A stretch of DNA of 64,000 nucleotides from an uncultured Sanguibacteroides sp. Its GTDB lineage: Bacteria > Bacteroidota > Bacteroidia > Bacteroidales > Marinifilaceae. The position numbers and the translations under genes are program-made. The stretch spans positions 62,001 to 126,000 of the forward strand of contig NZ_UQRQ01000006.1 in NCBI RefSeq assembly GCF_900543425.1, given 5' to 3'. The notes beneath the pieces are model-generated. The model ran no database searches. It was not told where the DNA came from and saw nothing but the letters and a program-made list of their open reading frames with translations. Positions 50,943-60,800 of this stretch are shown here, in pieces; within the stretch, counting starts at the first letter, position 1, and each line of letters starts with the position of its first letter.

Positions 50943-50980
50943 AAAGATCGTGATTCGACCAATCACGATCTTTTTCTTTT
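50943..50980 (+). terminator. Terminator of the DUF6249-like gene
   Basis: A perfect 13-bp stem (50943-50955 and 50961-50973) with a 5-base loop is followed by a T-rich run. Confidence 0.9.
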
Positions 50981-51031
50981 ATGGACAGAGGGAAATACTG
51001 TATTTTTTGTTATGGAATATAAAAGTCTATC

Positions 51032-51069
51032 TTATCGTTAAAAAATCTTTTTTGGTTTTTTAACGATAA
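51032..51069. repeat. Long inverted repeat upstream of the BlaI-type gene
   Basis: Perfect 14-bp arms TTATCGTTAAAAAA and TTTTTTAACGATAA (51032-51045, 51056-51069) have a 10-base spacer. There is no T run on the plus side, so it is not a typical terminator. It may be a second regulator site or structure ahead of the BlaI promoter. Confidence 0.6.
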
Positions 51070-51079
51070 AAATTAGTTT

Positions 51080-51102
51080 AGTAACTAAAACTTTTAGTTA
51101 CT
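51080..51102. promoter_or_regulatory. Operator-like palindrome of the BlaI/M56 operon
   Basis: A perfect palindrome AGTAACTAAAA-C-TTTTAGTTACT (51080-51102) lies 23 bp before the start codon and overlaps a TTACTTTG box (51098-51105) near the -7 position. BlaI/MecI repressors bind such palindromes of their own promoters, so self-repression is likely. Confidence 0.75.
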
Positions 51103-51124
51103 TTGTAATAAAGGAATTGAAATT

Positions 51125-51490
51125 ATGAAAGGGTTAACGAACAAAGAAGAAGAAATCATGAGTCTTTTCTGGGCGAAAGGACCATTATTCGTGAAGCAGT
51201 TACTTGCTTTTTATGATGAACCCAAGCCGCATTTTAACACGCTTTCGACCATTGTCAGGGGGTTGGAGGAAAAAGGTTTTTTGAGTCATGAAACCTATGG
51301 AAATACTTATCAATATTATGCGGTTATCGGAGAAGAGGAGTTCAGGAAGGGAACATTGAAAAATGTTATCAGTAAATACTTTAATAATTCATACTTGAAT
51401 GTAGTCTCTTCGTTGGTAGAGGAGGATGATATTTCATTGGATGAGTTGAAATACTTAATAGATAAGGTAGAGAAAGCGCATAAAAAGTAA
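51125..51490 (+). CDS. BlaI/MecI-family repressor
   Basis: The 121-residue protein is a winged-helix repressor: LTNKEEEIMSLFWAKGPLFVKQLLAF, then LSTIVRGLEEKGFL (recognition helix and wing) and a C-terminal dimer helix region. By family knowledge it represses its own operon until the partner M56 membrane peptidase cuts it. The M56 gene lies 18 bases downstream and a palindromic operator upstream. In this phylum such pairs are usually not linked to beta-lactamase, and none is here. Confidence 0.92.
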   Translation: MKGLTNKEEEIMSLFWAKGPLFVKQLLAFYDEPKPHFNTLSTIVRGLEEKGFLSHETYGNTYQYYAVIGEEEFRKGTLKNVISKYFNNSYLNVVSSLVEEDDISLDELKYLIDKVEKAHKK

Positions 51491-51508
51491 ATTCTAAAAA
51501 TTGGAATT

Positions 51509-53644
51509 ATGGGTTCTTTTTTCGTCTACATATTGAAAATGGCATTCAGCCTGATTCTTTTTTATCTTTTCTATCGTTTATTACTTGGAAAAGAGACTTT
51601 TCACCGTTTTAACCGGATTGCTCTTTTGGGTATTCTTATGTTGTCTTTATGCATTCCTTTTTGGGAAATTTCCGATGAGAATAATCCGGGGAGAGAAGAA
51701 AAGATAACGGGAGTACCGTTTGTTCCGACGTTGACTTCATCTACTACGCTACAGGAAGATATTGTATATCCGGTATTGAATATTCCTGTGGAGGTTGTGG
51801 AGAGTGAAAGTGTACCGTTTGGGTTGATATGTTTATTGGTCATTTATTGGTGTGGTGTTATTTTCTTTGTAGGACGTCATCTTTGTATCTTATTCCGGCT
51901 TTTCTATTTTATACATATCGGGCGGAAAGAGCGAATGCCGGATGGGATCACGTTGATTGTACATCGGCGGAATGTTTCTCCTTTTAGTTGGATAAAATAC
52001 ATTGTGATTTCGCAAAAAGATTTGGAGGAAAACGGACGTGAAATTCTGATTCATGAAATGGCTCATATTCGTAAACGGCATTCCATCGATTTGTTATTAG
52101 CCGATATCGCTATTTTTTTCCAATGGTTTAATCCGGCTTCTTGGTTGCTAAAACAAGAGCTGAAGAATATCCACGAATATGAGGCGGACGATGCCGTGCT
52201 TCATGAAGGGGTGGATGCAAAACAATATCAGTTATTATTAATAAAGAAAGCTGCCGGCACAAGGCTCTACTCTATGGCCAACAGCTTTAATCACAGTAAA
52301 CTTAAAAAACGTATCACTATGATGTTAAAAGAAAAATCCAGTCCGTGGGCACGTTTGAAGTATCTCTATGTACTTCCGTTAGCTGCACTCAGTATGGCGG
52401 CTTTTGCCCGTCCTGAAATCTCTAATGAATTAAAGGAGATTTCCACCGTCAAAGTTAATGATTTACTTTCGATTTCGGAAATCGACAAAGAAAATAATGC
52501 TATTTCTGCTGCCTTTGTTTATCCTAGGTTTTCCGATTCTTTGGCTGATAAAGAGTATATTACCAAGTTAAGGGAGATGATCTCTTTGTTGGAAAAAAGA
52601 CAAAAAGAAGCTGCCAAGTCAGGAAAGAAGGGTGCCTCTTCTAAGTCGAGTGCGGTCATCGATAGTATGACAAGAGAAATGATGGTTCGGATGGAAACGG
52701 AATTCGGACCTCTTACAGATGAGCGCATAAAAATATTTTTTGAGGGTGAGGGATCGAATCCGGCCGTGCAAACTGAAACAATCGTCATGAGAAAAGATCC
52801 GAGAGCCCAGCTTTTCCTGAAAAAATCAGAAGGTTCTCGAGAAAAACAGGGAGAGAAAGGTGAAAGAAAGAAGGTATCTTTTTATAGAACCACCTATATG
52901 AATCCGTCAGATTCCGTAATGGTAGAGTATGTGATACTCGGTAGTATAGATACCGAACAAGTAAAATATAGAAATATAATGCTTCAAAAACAGAACCAAA
53001 GGTTAACGGATAGGGGAGTAATTGTTTTAAAGTCAGATACCCTTGTTCGCACTCCCGGCGTTGCGATAGAAAATATTAGAATAACTTCGAGCGGAGTAGC
53101 CGAATCGGATTCTCTTTATAGGGAGTTTTTTTATACTGTTACTCCCGATACGCTGATACCTGCCGTAAAGATAGCAAAAATGAATTCGATGGATGCTTTC
53201 TTCTATGAGGATGTTGCTGCTAATAAACTGAGACGAGAGCTTCATAACGAAAAGATAACAAAAGGAGAGTATCCTTTATTTTATATTGACAACAAAAGAG
53301 CGACATATAACGATGTGATTAACTTAGATATGGATCTTGTAAAGAATATCACTATTTTAAAGGATAAAGCGGCTATTGACCAGTATGGTAAAAAAGCTAA
53401 AAATGGAGTAGTCCTTATTTCTCTTGGAGACGGAACAGAGATGGGCGTAATGAAAAATTTGTATCGCTCGCTTCAGGCAAATTATTTAGCTAAAGATGCC
53501 GTTTTTTACTTGAATGGAAAGAAGATTTCCGGGGAAAAACTAAAGAACGTAAACTTATCTTACGATCAAATCGAATCCATCAATATGTCGGCTACCAAGG
53601 ACGGGAAAAAAGTTTTCCGTGTAGAAACCGATAAAAAGAAATAA
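51509..53644 (+). CDS. M56 (BlaR1-like) membrane metallopeptidase with plug-like tail
   Basis: The 711-residue protein has four helices (about 5-23, 33-50, 110-130 and 285-305). Between the third and fourth helix lies the zinc site HEMAH (His182, Glu183, His186) with HEYEADD as third ligand, as in BlaR1/MecR1. It should cut the BlaI-like repressor when a signal is sensed. Instead of a penicillin-binding domain, the outer part contains coiled-coil, unassigned and two TonB-plug-like repeats (YGKKAKNGVVLISL and the FYLNGKKIS end). The ligand is unknown. It ends at a terminator. Confidence 0.88.
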   Translation: MGSFFVYILKMAFSLILFYLFYRLLLGKETFHRFNRIALLGILMLSLCIPFWEISDENNPGREEKITGVPFVPTLTSSTTLQEDIVYPVLNIPVEVVESESVPFGLICLLVIYWCGVIFFVGRHLCILFRLFYFIHIGRKERMPDGITLIVHRRNVSPFSWIKYIVISQKDLEENGREILIHEMAHIRKRHSIDLLLADIAIFFQWFNPASWLLKQELKNIHEYEADDAVLHEGVDAKQYQLLLIKKAAGTRLYSMANSFNHSKLKKRITMMLKEKSSPWARLKYLYVLPLAALSMAAFARPEISNELKEISTVKVNDLLSISEIDKENNAISAAFVYPRFSDSLADKEYITKLREMISLLEKRQKEAAKSGKKGASSKSSAVIDSMTREMMVRMETEFGPLTDERIKIFFEGEGSNPAVQTETIVMRKDPRAQLFLKKSEGSREKQGEKGERKKVSFYRTTYMNPSDSVMVEYVILGSIDTEQVKYRNIMLQKQNQRLTDRGVIVLKSDTLVRTPGVAIENIRITSSGVAESDSLYREFFYTVTPDTLIPAVKIAKMNSMDAFFYEDVAANKLRRELHNEKITKGEYPLFYIDNKRATYNDVINLDMDLVKNITILKDKAAIDQYGKKAKNGVVLISLGDGTEMGVMKNLYRSLQANYLAKDAVFYLNGKKISGEKLKNVNLSYDQIESINMSATKDGKKVFRVETDKKK

Positions 53645-53664
53645 ATCAGTTTTTTCTTGTGATT

Positions 53665-53696
53665 CAGCCTACCACAAAGTACACTGTGGTAGGCTG
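53665..53696 (+). terminator. Terminator of the BlaI/M56 operon
   Basis: A perfect stem CAGCCTACCACA/TGTGGTAGGCTG (53665-53676, 53685-53696) has an 8-base loop. The tail is only weakly T-rich. Confidence 0.7.
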
Positions 53697-53699
53697 ATT

Positions 53700-53784
53700 A
53701 TCTACAATTTACAATCGTCACTCTACAATTAAAATAGCATATTGTACCCGTCCCTGTGGGTTATTCCGAATTTACAATTGTTGA
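53700..53784 (-). repeat. Short dispersed repeat, copy 2, with AT-rich words
   Basis: The block ATTAAAATAGC-n7-ACCCGTCCC (53728-53754) is the inverted counterpart of 35471-35497. It lies between the convergent ends of the M56 gene and the GGGtGRT gene and is flanked by tacaatcgtca words. Confidence 0.6.
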
Positions 53785-54780
53785 TTATTTCGTTTCTTCG
53801 ATAGCGACGGCAACGGCTACAGTTGCTCCGACCATGGGATTGTTTCCCATACCGAGGAATCCCATCATCTCCACGTGAGCGGGTACGGAAGAGGAACCGG
53901 CAAATTGGGCATCTCCGTGCATGCGACCGAGGGTGTCGGTAAAGCCGTAGCTGGCAGGGCCAGCTGCCATGTTATCAGGATGAAGGGTACGTCCGGTACC
54001 ACCTCCGGAAGCTACTGAAAAATATTTTCTTCCGGTTTCCATACACTCTTTTTTGTAGGTTCCGGCTACCGGATGTTGAAAACGAGTAGGGTTTGTTGAG
54101 TTACCTGTAATGGAAACATCCACTCCTTCGTGACGCATGATAGCTACTCCTTCGCGAACATCGTCTGCCCCGTAGCATTTTACTTGGGCTCGTTCGCCTT
54201 TGGAATAGGCTTTTTCTTTTACGATTTTCAATTCTCCGGAATAGTAATCGAATTCTGTTTGAACATAGGTGAAGCCGTTGATACGAGAGATAATCATGGC
54301 GGCGTCTTTTCCCAAGCCGTTTAAAATGACTTTCAGCGGTTGTTTACGTACCTTATTGGCCGATTTGGCAATACCGATGGCTCCTTCTGCAGCTGCAAAC
54401 GATTCGTGTCCGGCTAAGAAGGCAAAACACTTTGTCTCTTCCCGAAGCAACATGGCTGCCAGGTTTCCGTGTCCTAATCCTACCTTCCGATCGGCGGCAA
54501 CGGAACCGGGAATGCAGAATGCTTGCAATCCTTCTCCGATAGCTTCTGCTGCTTCCGCTGCCTTTGTGCAACCTTTTCTGATGGCAATGGCTGCTCCCAC
54601 CACATAAGCCCACGCTGCATTTTCGAAAGCAATGGGTTGAATTTCTTTACACATTTTGTAAGGATCGATTCCTCTTGCATCGCATATCGCTTTCGCTTCT
54701 TCGATGTCTTTTATATTGTAATGGTTTAAAACCGCGTTAATCTGATTAATCCGGCGGTCGTAACTTTCAAATAAAGCCAT
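53785..54780 (-). CDS. GGGtGRT protein
   Basis: The 331-residue protein belongs to the GGGtGRT family, named after a motif seen here as VASGGGTGRTLHPDN. Other conserved parts are FLAGHESFAAAEGAIGI, LNGLGKDAAMIISRINGF, GNSTNPTRFQHPVAGTYKK and GDAQFAGSSSVPAHVEMMGFL. The function is unknown. It is nearly always next to a NifU-like scaffold gene, as here (93 bases upstream), which suggests work on iron-sulfur or another metal centre. It is probably cytosolic. Confidence 0.93.
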   Translation of the reverse strand: MALFESYDRRINQINAVLNHYNIKDIEEAKAICDARGIDPYKMCKEIQPIAFENAAWAYVVGAAIAIRKGCTKAAEAAEAIGEGLQAFCIPGSVAADRKVGLGHGNLAAMLLREETKCFAFLAGHESFAAAEGAIGIAKSANKVRKQPLKVILNGLGKDAAMIISRINGFTYVQTEFDYYSGELKIVKEKAYSKGERAQVKCYGADDVREGVAIMRHEGVDVSITGNSTNPTRFQHPVAGTYKKECMETGRKYFSVASGGGTGRTLHPDNMAAGPASYGFTDTLGRMHGDAQFAGSSSVPAHVEMMGFLGMGNNPMVGATVAVAVAIEETK

Positions 54781-54785
54781 GTTGA

Positions 54786-54873
54786 TTTTTATTATTCTGT
54801 GATTTTGTGATTACCTGATTCTGTGATTTGTTGTAATCTGTAATTACTTAATCTCATAATCAATTAATCGTTT
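54786..54873. repeat. AT-rich word tract between the NifU-like and GGGtGRT genes
   Basis: It holds words such as gattttgtgatta, ctgattctgtgattt and ttaatctcataatcaattaatc. No promoter is recognised. Confidence 0.5.
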
Positions 54874-55566
54874 TTATTCGTGTCTCGGATCGATGTATTG
54901 GGTAGCTTCGGCGAAACGACCGTAAGATCCTTTTGCTTTTTCGAGTGCCTCTTTGGGTTCGATACCTTTCTTCAACATATCGGTGAATTTTCCGAGGTGG
55001 ATAAATTCGTAGCCGATGACTTCACCTTCTTCGTCTAATCCCATGCGGGTAACGTATCCTTCAGCCATTTCCAAGTAACGAGTTCCTTTAGCCCGTGTTC
55101 CGAACATGGTTCCTACCTGACTGCGAAGTCCTTTTCCTAAATCTTCCAGGCTGGCTCCGATAGGAAGACCTCCTTCGGAGAAAGCGCTTTGACTGCGCCC
55201 GTAAACGATTTGCAGGAAGAGTTCTCGCATTGCCGTGTTGATAGCATCACAAACTAAATCAGTATTTAAGGCTTCCAATAACGTTTTTCCCGGAAGAATT
55301 TCCGAAGCCATGGCCGCAGAATGAGTCATACCGGAACAACCGATGGTCTCTACCAATGCCTCTTCGATAATCCCTTCTTTGATGTTCAGGGTCAGCTTAC
55401 AAGCTCCCTGTTGGGGAGCACACCAACCGATCCCGTGTGTCAGGCCGGAAATGTCTTTGATCTCTTTTGAACGTACCCATTTCCCTTCTTCCGGAATGGG
55501 AGCCGGACCGTGATCCGGTCCTTTTTTCACAACACACATGTGCTGTACCTCTTGTGAGTAAATCAT
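54874..55566 (-). CDS. NifU/IscU-like scaffold protein paired with GGGtGRT
   Basis: The 230-residue protein has an IscU-like core: WCAPQQGACKLTLNI, then ALVETIGCSGMTHSAAM, in which Cys residues could bind a cluster, and LNTDLVCDAINTAMRELF. It is longer than IscU and belongs to a variant that occurs with GGGtGRT proteins. The partner gene is 93 bases downstream on the same strand. The pair has no known reaction. A TACTTTTG box on the minus strand (55620-55627) is a plausible -7 element. Confidence 0.88.
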   Translation of the reverse strand: MIYSQEVQHMCVVKKGPDHGPAPIPEEGKWVRSKEIKDISGLTHGIGWCAPQQGACKLTLNIKEGIIEEALVETIGCSGMTHSAAMASEILPGKTLLEALNTDLVCDAINTAMRELFLQIVYGRSQSAFSEGGLPIGASLEDLGKGLRSQVGTMFGTRAKGTRYLEMAEGYVTRMGLDEEGEVIGYEFIHLGKFTDMLKKGIEPKEALEKAKGSYGRFAEATQYIDPRHE

Positions 55567-55960
55567 GTTTCGTTTGATTAAAATATCGTTATTATATTCT
55601 TGTTTTTAAGATACGCGGGCAAAAGTAGTACAATTGTTTAGATTAAAAAATATCTTATATAACATATAATTGTGCATACGTTTGCGATATAACTTTTTGA
55701 TAATATGATAGATATGTAGAACGAACAAGATCGTTCAGTATCTCAAAAAACGAACGATTATAAAGATACAAAACTAAACAAAATTTCTCATTATGCAATA
55801 TTTACATGCGATGTTTATATGATTAACAATCAAAATATTACATTATTGAACAACAAACCACGGTCTACTTATACTGCCATCTCAAAAAAGGTTCGTTTTA
55901 AGAGTCTGATGTTACATTGGCTGTCAGGATGTTGTTTTATTAAAGATAAGGGAAAATTTC
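55567..55960. other. Intergenic region upstream of the SusC/SusD locus
   Basis: The minus-strand -7 box at 55620-55627 serves the NifU-like gene. An inverted repeat GAACGA/TCGTTC (55715-55720, 55727-55732) and a further CGAACGAT (55751-55758) could be sites for the sigma operon. No gene is seen. Confidence 0.5.
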
Positions 55961-56509
55961 ATGTATTCGTCTGTATATAAGATAAAGATAGAAGATAAGG
56001 CCGTATTTAAAAGTCTGTTCAACGATTTTTTCGTGACCTTGTGTCTTTTTGCGGAGAGATACGTGGAAGAACCTGAAATGGCGGCCGATATTGTACAGGA
56101 AAGTTTCGTTAAATTATGGCAGAATCGAAAGAATTTTAATTACTTACATCAGGTGAAATCTTTTTTATACGTATCTGTCCGAAATTTGGCCCTCAATGAA
56201 ATAAAGCATAAACGTGTGGAGGAGGCTTATCGGGATTGGGCGGGAGAGGGTTTCCGACTTTGGGGGGAAGAGGTAATAGAAGAGGAGAGTTATCGGTTGC
56301 TGATGCAAGCGATTCAAAAATTACCGGCGCAGTGCCGGCGGGTGATTATGTTGGCCATGGAAGGCAAGGCGAATAAAGAGATTGCCGAAGAATTGGGAGT
56401 ATCGGACGGTACGGTACACTCTTTAAAAAAGACGGCTTATAGACGTTTGCGAGAAGATTTAAAGCATTATTTTTATTTGTTTATCTTATTGATGCACAGT
56501 GTTCAATAA
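55961..56509 (+). CDS. ECF sigma factor of the SusC/SusD locus
   Basis: The 182-residue protein has region 2 (DFFVTLCLFAERYVEEPEMAAD, kept here to its EPEMAADIVQESFVKLW core; KSFLYVSVRNLALNEIKHK) and region 4 (LPAQCRRVIMLAMEGKANKEIAEELGVSDGTVHSLKK in parts: VIMLAMEGKANKEIAEEL). It is of the Bacteroidota type that activates SusC/SusD genes with a FecR-type partner; this is supported by the FecR gene 74 bases downstream. Confidence 0.93.
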   Translation: MYSSVYKIKIEDKAVFKSLFNDFFVTLCLFAERYVEEPEMAADIVQESFVKLWQNRKNFNYLHQVKSFLYVSVRNLALNEIKHKRVEEAYRDWAGEGFRLWGEEVIEEESYRLLMQAIQKLPAQCRRVIMLAMEGKANKEIAEELGVSDGTVHSLKKTAYRRLREDLKHYFYLFILLMHSVQ

Positions 56510-56583
56510 AAAAACTGCAAAAAAAAATTATTTTTAACTACCCCATTTTTGACTTTCAGTTGTTATAGAGAAAAACTGAAAAA

Positions 56584-57771
56584 ATGTTACATCGGGAATT
56601 TGATATTGCTTCTTTCATCGCAAAATCGTTAGCCGGAACAATGAGCGAGGAGGAACATGCTTTATTGGAAGCATGGAAAGAGGAGGATATTGCCCATCGG
56701 CGATTATTCGAAAGATTATCTTCTCCCGAAAATTTGGCCCGTAGAAACGAGCATGCCGAACGTTACCGGAAATTACAACGTTGGAAAGATCTGGAGAAAC
56801 GAATAGACAATCGGCGGTTTGTAACGGTAAGGAGAGTGACGACCTATGCGGCTTTATTGATTGTTTTATTTGTAGCATCCTATTTTGTTTTTCGTTTGCC
56901 TGAAGGACCGAATGAAAAGGTCGGACAAGCCCGGCTTATTCGTCCGGGTGAAGCTAAAGCTGTCTTGGTTTTAGCCGACGGGCAGCATGTTACATTGGAA
57001 ACCCGTTCCTCTTTTACTCTTCAGGAATCCGATGGGACGGTAATTTGTAAAGACTCTTCCGTGTTGGATTATCGGGGGAAGAATGAAAGAGAAACGACCG
57101 GAGAAGAGGTTATATATAATACGATAAAAACCCCTCTTGGGGGAGAATATTTTTTAGTGTTGAGTGACGGTAGCCGAGTACATCTTAATGCCATGAGTTC
57201 CTTGCGTTTCCCGGTTCGATTCACGCGAGAGAGACGGGAAGTTGAATTAACCGGGGAGGCTTATTTTGAGGTAGAAAAGGATAATCGTCTTTTTGTAGTG
57301 ACGACCGGAGAAACGTCAACGGAAGTATTAGGTACGAAATTTAATGTTTCTGCTTACCCGGAGGATGAAGAGGTAAAAACAACATTAATATGCGGGAGCG
57401 TCCGTTTTACGGCGAAGGTTCGGGGAAGATCATTCCTTCTGAAACCTTCGGAGCAGGTCAGTTTTAATAAATTGTCCGGAGAAGCAAAAGTGGAAGAGGT
57501 AGATGTAGCTGATTTTATTGCCTGGAAAGAGGGATTGTTTCGTTTTAAAGATTGGCGGTTGGAAGAGATCATGGAGCAGTTAGCCAGGTGGTATGATATG
57601 AAGGTTGAATTCCGGGAAGAAGCTTTAAAAGATATCCGGTTCGGTTGTTGTTTTAATCGTTACCGGGATATTACTCCGGTATTGGAGTTGCTCGAGGAGA
57701 CTTGTAAAGTGAGGGTGAAGGTAGAGGGGGACACCGTCGTATTGGAAAAAGCGAATACTAAGACTAAATAA
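56584..57771 (+). CDS. FecR-family anti-sigma regulator
   Basis: The 395-residue protein has a cytosolic N-terminal part (about 1-82), one helix (about 84-104), a periplasmic FecR domain (about 175-275, with GGEYFLVLSDGSRVHLN and VELTGEAYFEV) and a C-terminal DUF4974-like domain (about 320-390). By family knowledge it keeps the sigma factor inactive and transmits a signal from a SusC-type receptor. It follows the sigma gene and precedes SusC, the common order. Confidence 0.93.
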   Translation: MLHREFDIASFIAKSLAGTMSEEEHALLEAWKEEDIAHRRLFERLSSPENLARRNEHAERYRKLQRWKDLEKRIDNRRFVTVRRVTTYAALLIVLFVASYFVFRLPEGPNEKVGQARLIRPGEAKAVLVLADGQHVTLETRSSFTLQESDGTVICKDSSVLDYRGKNERETTGEEVIYNTIKTPLGGEYFLVLSDGSRVHLNAMSSLRFPVRFTRERREVELTGEAYFEVEKDNRLFVVTTGETSTEVLGTKFNVSAYPEDEEVKTTLICGSVRFTAKVRGRSFLLKPSEQVSFNKLSGEAKVEEVDVADFIAWKEGLFRFKDWRLEEIMEQLARWYDMKVEFREEALKDIRFGCCFNRYRDITPVLELLEETCKVRVKVEGDTVVLEKANTKTK

Positions 57772-57851
57772 AAAGCTACGTGATGCGGGAACATCGCGTA
57801 GCCCCAGTTCTTGTAAAACAAGAACTTATGTTAAACTTAACACACAAAGTT

Positions 57852-60800
57852 ATGGAAAAAAAAAGAATTTCTTTCACGCGGAAAGAATTAAAAAAGGTTT
57901 TTTTTCTGATGAGATTAGCCTTTTATGTGGTTATTTGGGGTCTGTCAGACCTATCGGCGGGAAACCTTCCCTCCGCTAACACGACAAACGAGCGTGCGCC
58001 GGAACTCTGGGTGATAAAGGGGACGGTCGTCGATAGTGTGACGAAAGAACCGATGCCGGGAGTTTCCGTTCGTTTAAAAGGAACGCAAATCGGTACGGCT
58101 ACGGCTGTCGACGGTAAATTTGAACTTAAAATTCCGAAATCTAAGGAGGTGATTATCGTGGTCTCTTTTATCGGCATGAAGACCAAAGAGATCAAAATCA
58201 CTAAACCGGAAACAACGTTGAAAATTTTATTGCAAGAAGATGTGGCAAGAATAAAAGATGTAGTGGTGACCGGTTACGCGACCGTCCGCCGGGAAGCGTA
58301 CACGGGTTCGGCTACCGTAATGACAGCAAGAAAGATCGAAGAGCGGCCGGTAGCCTCTTTTCAAGATGTATTGCGGGGAAATTCGCCGGGGACGTTAGTA
58401 ACCTCGACCGGACAACCGGGAGTTTCCGGAACTATCCGTTTAAGAGGAATCAGTTCTATGAATGCTTCCAATGCTCCGCTTTATGTCGTGGACGGGATTG
58501 TTTGGGATGCCGCCAACATGTCGGGTAGCGCAGAGTTCCCCACCAATCCGTTGAATACCTTAAATCCTTCGGACATTGCCAGTATGACGGTTTTGAAAGA
58601 TGCGGCATCGGCTTCTTTATACGGTTCGCGCGGAGCTAACGGGGTAATTGTAATTACCACGAAACAAGGTCAGATAGGGAAAAGACCGCAATATACGGTT
58701 GATATGCAATTCGGTTTTTCCAAAATATTTGAAGCCTCCAAACCGGAGTTGGTAAACGGAAAAGAGTTTACGGAGCTTTGGCTGGAAGGGGAGATGCACC
58801 GGATGGTATATGCTGCCTGTTCCAAGGAAGATGATTTCTTTGCGATCATTAAGGATTTGTATAAAGACAAGGAGGGATATAAGTTTGACGGAAAAAATTA
58901 CAACGAATGGTATGCGGATGCCAAAACCGAGTTTTGTGACGTCTTTAAAATCAAAAAAGGAGCGGATAGTGACGAGTACTATACCGATCTGTTCGGGGCG
59001 GATGCCGACAAGGTGCCCGATGTGAATTGGTATGACGAGGTGACCCGTACGGCTCCTTTCCAGAAGATCAATGTTTCGGCCCGGGGTGGTTCGCGTGTCG
59101 GAAAATTTTATGCTTCGTTGGAGTATTTCAATCAACAGGGAGTTTTGAAATCGAGCGAATTAAAACGTTACTCTCTACGTATGAATTTGACTTCCGACGA
59201 TCCGGACAATTTCTTTAATTGGGGGCTGAATACTCAATTAACTTACTCCGCCCAATCGGGGCCCCGCCGGGATGCATTGGGGTACGCCATGTTGCATTAT
59301 ACGGCTTTATCTCTTGCTCCGGTTGTTCCGGTCTATTTAGAGGACGGATCTTTTAATTTCAATTTTCCCAAAAATGTCAATTCGAATATGAACCCTCTGG
59401 CTGTAGCAAAATACAATAGCTACGATCGTCCGCAGACAAAAGTGTTGACATCCGGTTTTTTACAGTTTAATCTTACGAAGTGGTTAAAGATAAAGAGTAC
59501 TTTTGGTCTTGATTATCTGCACGCCCGTCGTCGTCAGTATTATGATAAGGATTTCGGTGACGGAGCAAAGAGTGATGGTTATCTATACGAACGGGATGCC
59601 CGTCGACGGAAGATCTCCAATACTAATTTAGCCTATCTTGAAAAAACTTTTAACGAAGTACATGAGGTATTAATCTATGGAGGAATCGAGTGGGAAGATA
59701 TGAAATCTGAGTATATCAGGGCAGTAGCGACTAAGTTCCTTTCGGACGATTTTCCTTACCTAAGTGCGGCTGCCGTACCCGATGAGGTCGCCGGGGACGG
59801 AGATCGTTACTCCATGCTTTCCTGGCTGTTGAAAGGAGATTACAGTTATGATAATAAATATTTCTTTTCTGCTTCTTTCCGAAGTGACCGTTCTTCCCGC
59901 TTCCATAAAGATTACCGGGTGGGTAATTTCTGGTCCGTATCAGGAGCTTGGCGTATAAAGGAAGAGTCTTTTATGCAAGGTTTAGATTGGTTGAATAACC
60001 TGAAAGTCAAAGCCAGTTACGGTATAAACGGGACCTTGCCGAGTTCTTATTATAGCTGGCGTTCCCGTTACTCTTTCGGTTATAATTACAATGGACATTT
60101 GGGTTTAAAACCGACGGCAATTGCTTCTAAGGACTTGTCATGGGAAGAGAATAAAATCTTTAATATCGGTTTGGAGATGGGCTTTTTCAATCGGATCGAT
60201 TTGAGCGTGGAGTATTATAACCGAAAGACGGAAAATTTATTACAAGATCTGCCGATCTCTTACGTAACAGGACATAAAGAACGTTTGGTGAACTCTTCTG
60301 CCGGGCTGAAAAACCGGGGATGGGAAATCGAATTACATGCGTCGATTGTTCAGGAACGTCAGATCAATTGGGATTTTAATATCAACATAGCCACGTTGAG
60401 AAATGAATTTTTCGGTTTGACCAACGATGATATCGGTACTCAGATCAAACGTAACGGAGAGAGTTATTACTCCTGGTACTTGAGGGAGTGGGCCGGTATA
60501 GATCCGCAGACCGGGGAACAGCAGTGGTATAAAAAGGACGATCAGGGGAATAAAGTAATCACCAAGGATTATGATGAAGCAGACCGGGATATCCGGGGGA
60601 CGGCACTTCCGAAGGTAAACGGAGGGTTCTCCAGTACCGTTTCGTATCGGGGGTTGGAGTTGAGTTTCCTGTTTACCTATGCTATGGGGCATAAGGTGTT
60701 GGATTATACCGGTCGTACGGCCACGAAAAATGACGGAGCCCGGGATATTCGGGCGATTGAAAAAGATCAGCTGGATCGTTGGACTCCTGATAATCCTACC

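Noticed and set aside
58617..59135. Minus-strand open frame of 172 codons
   Set aside because: It is antisense to the plug/barrel region of the first SusC gene, with no motifs of its own.
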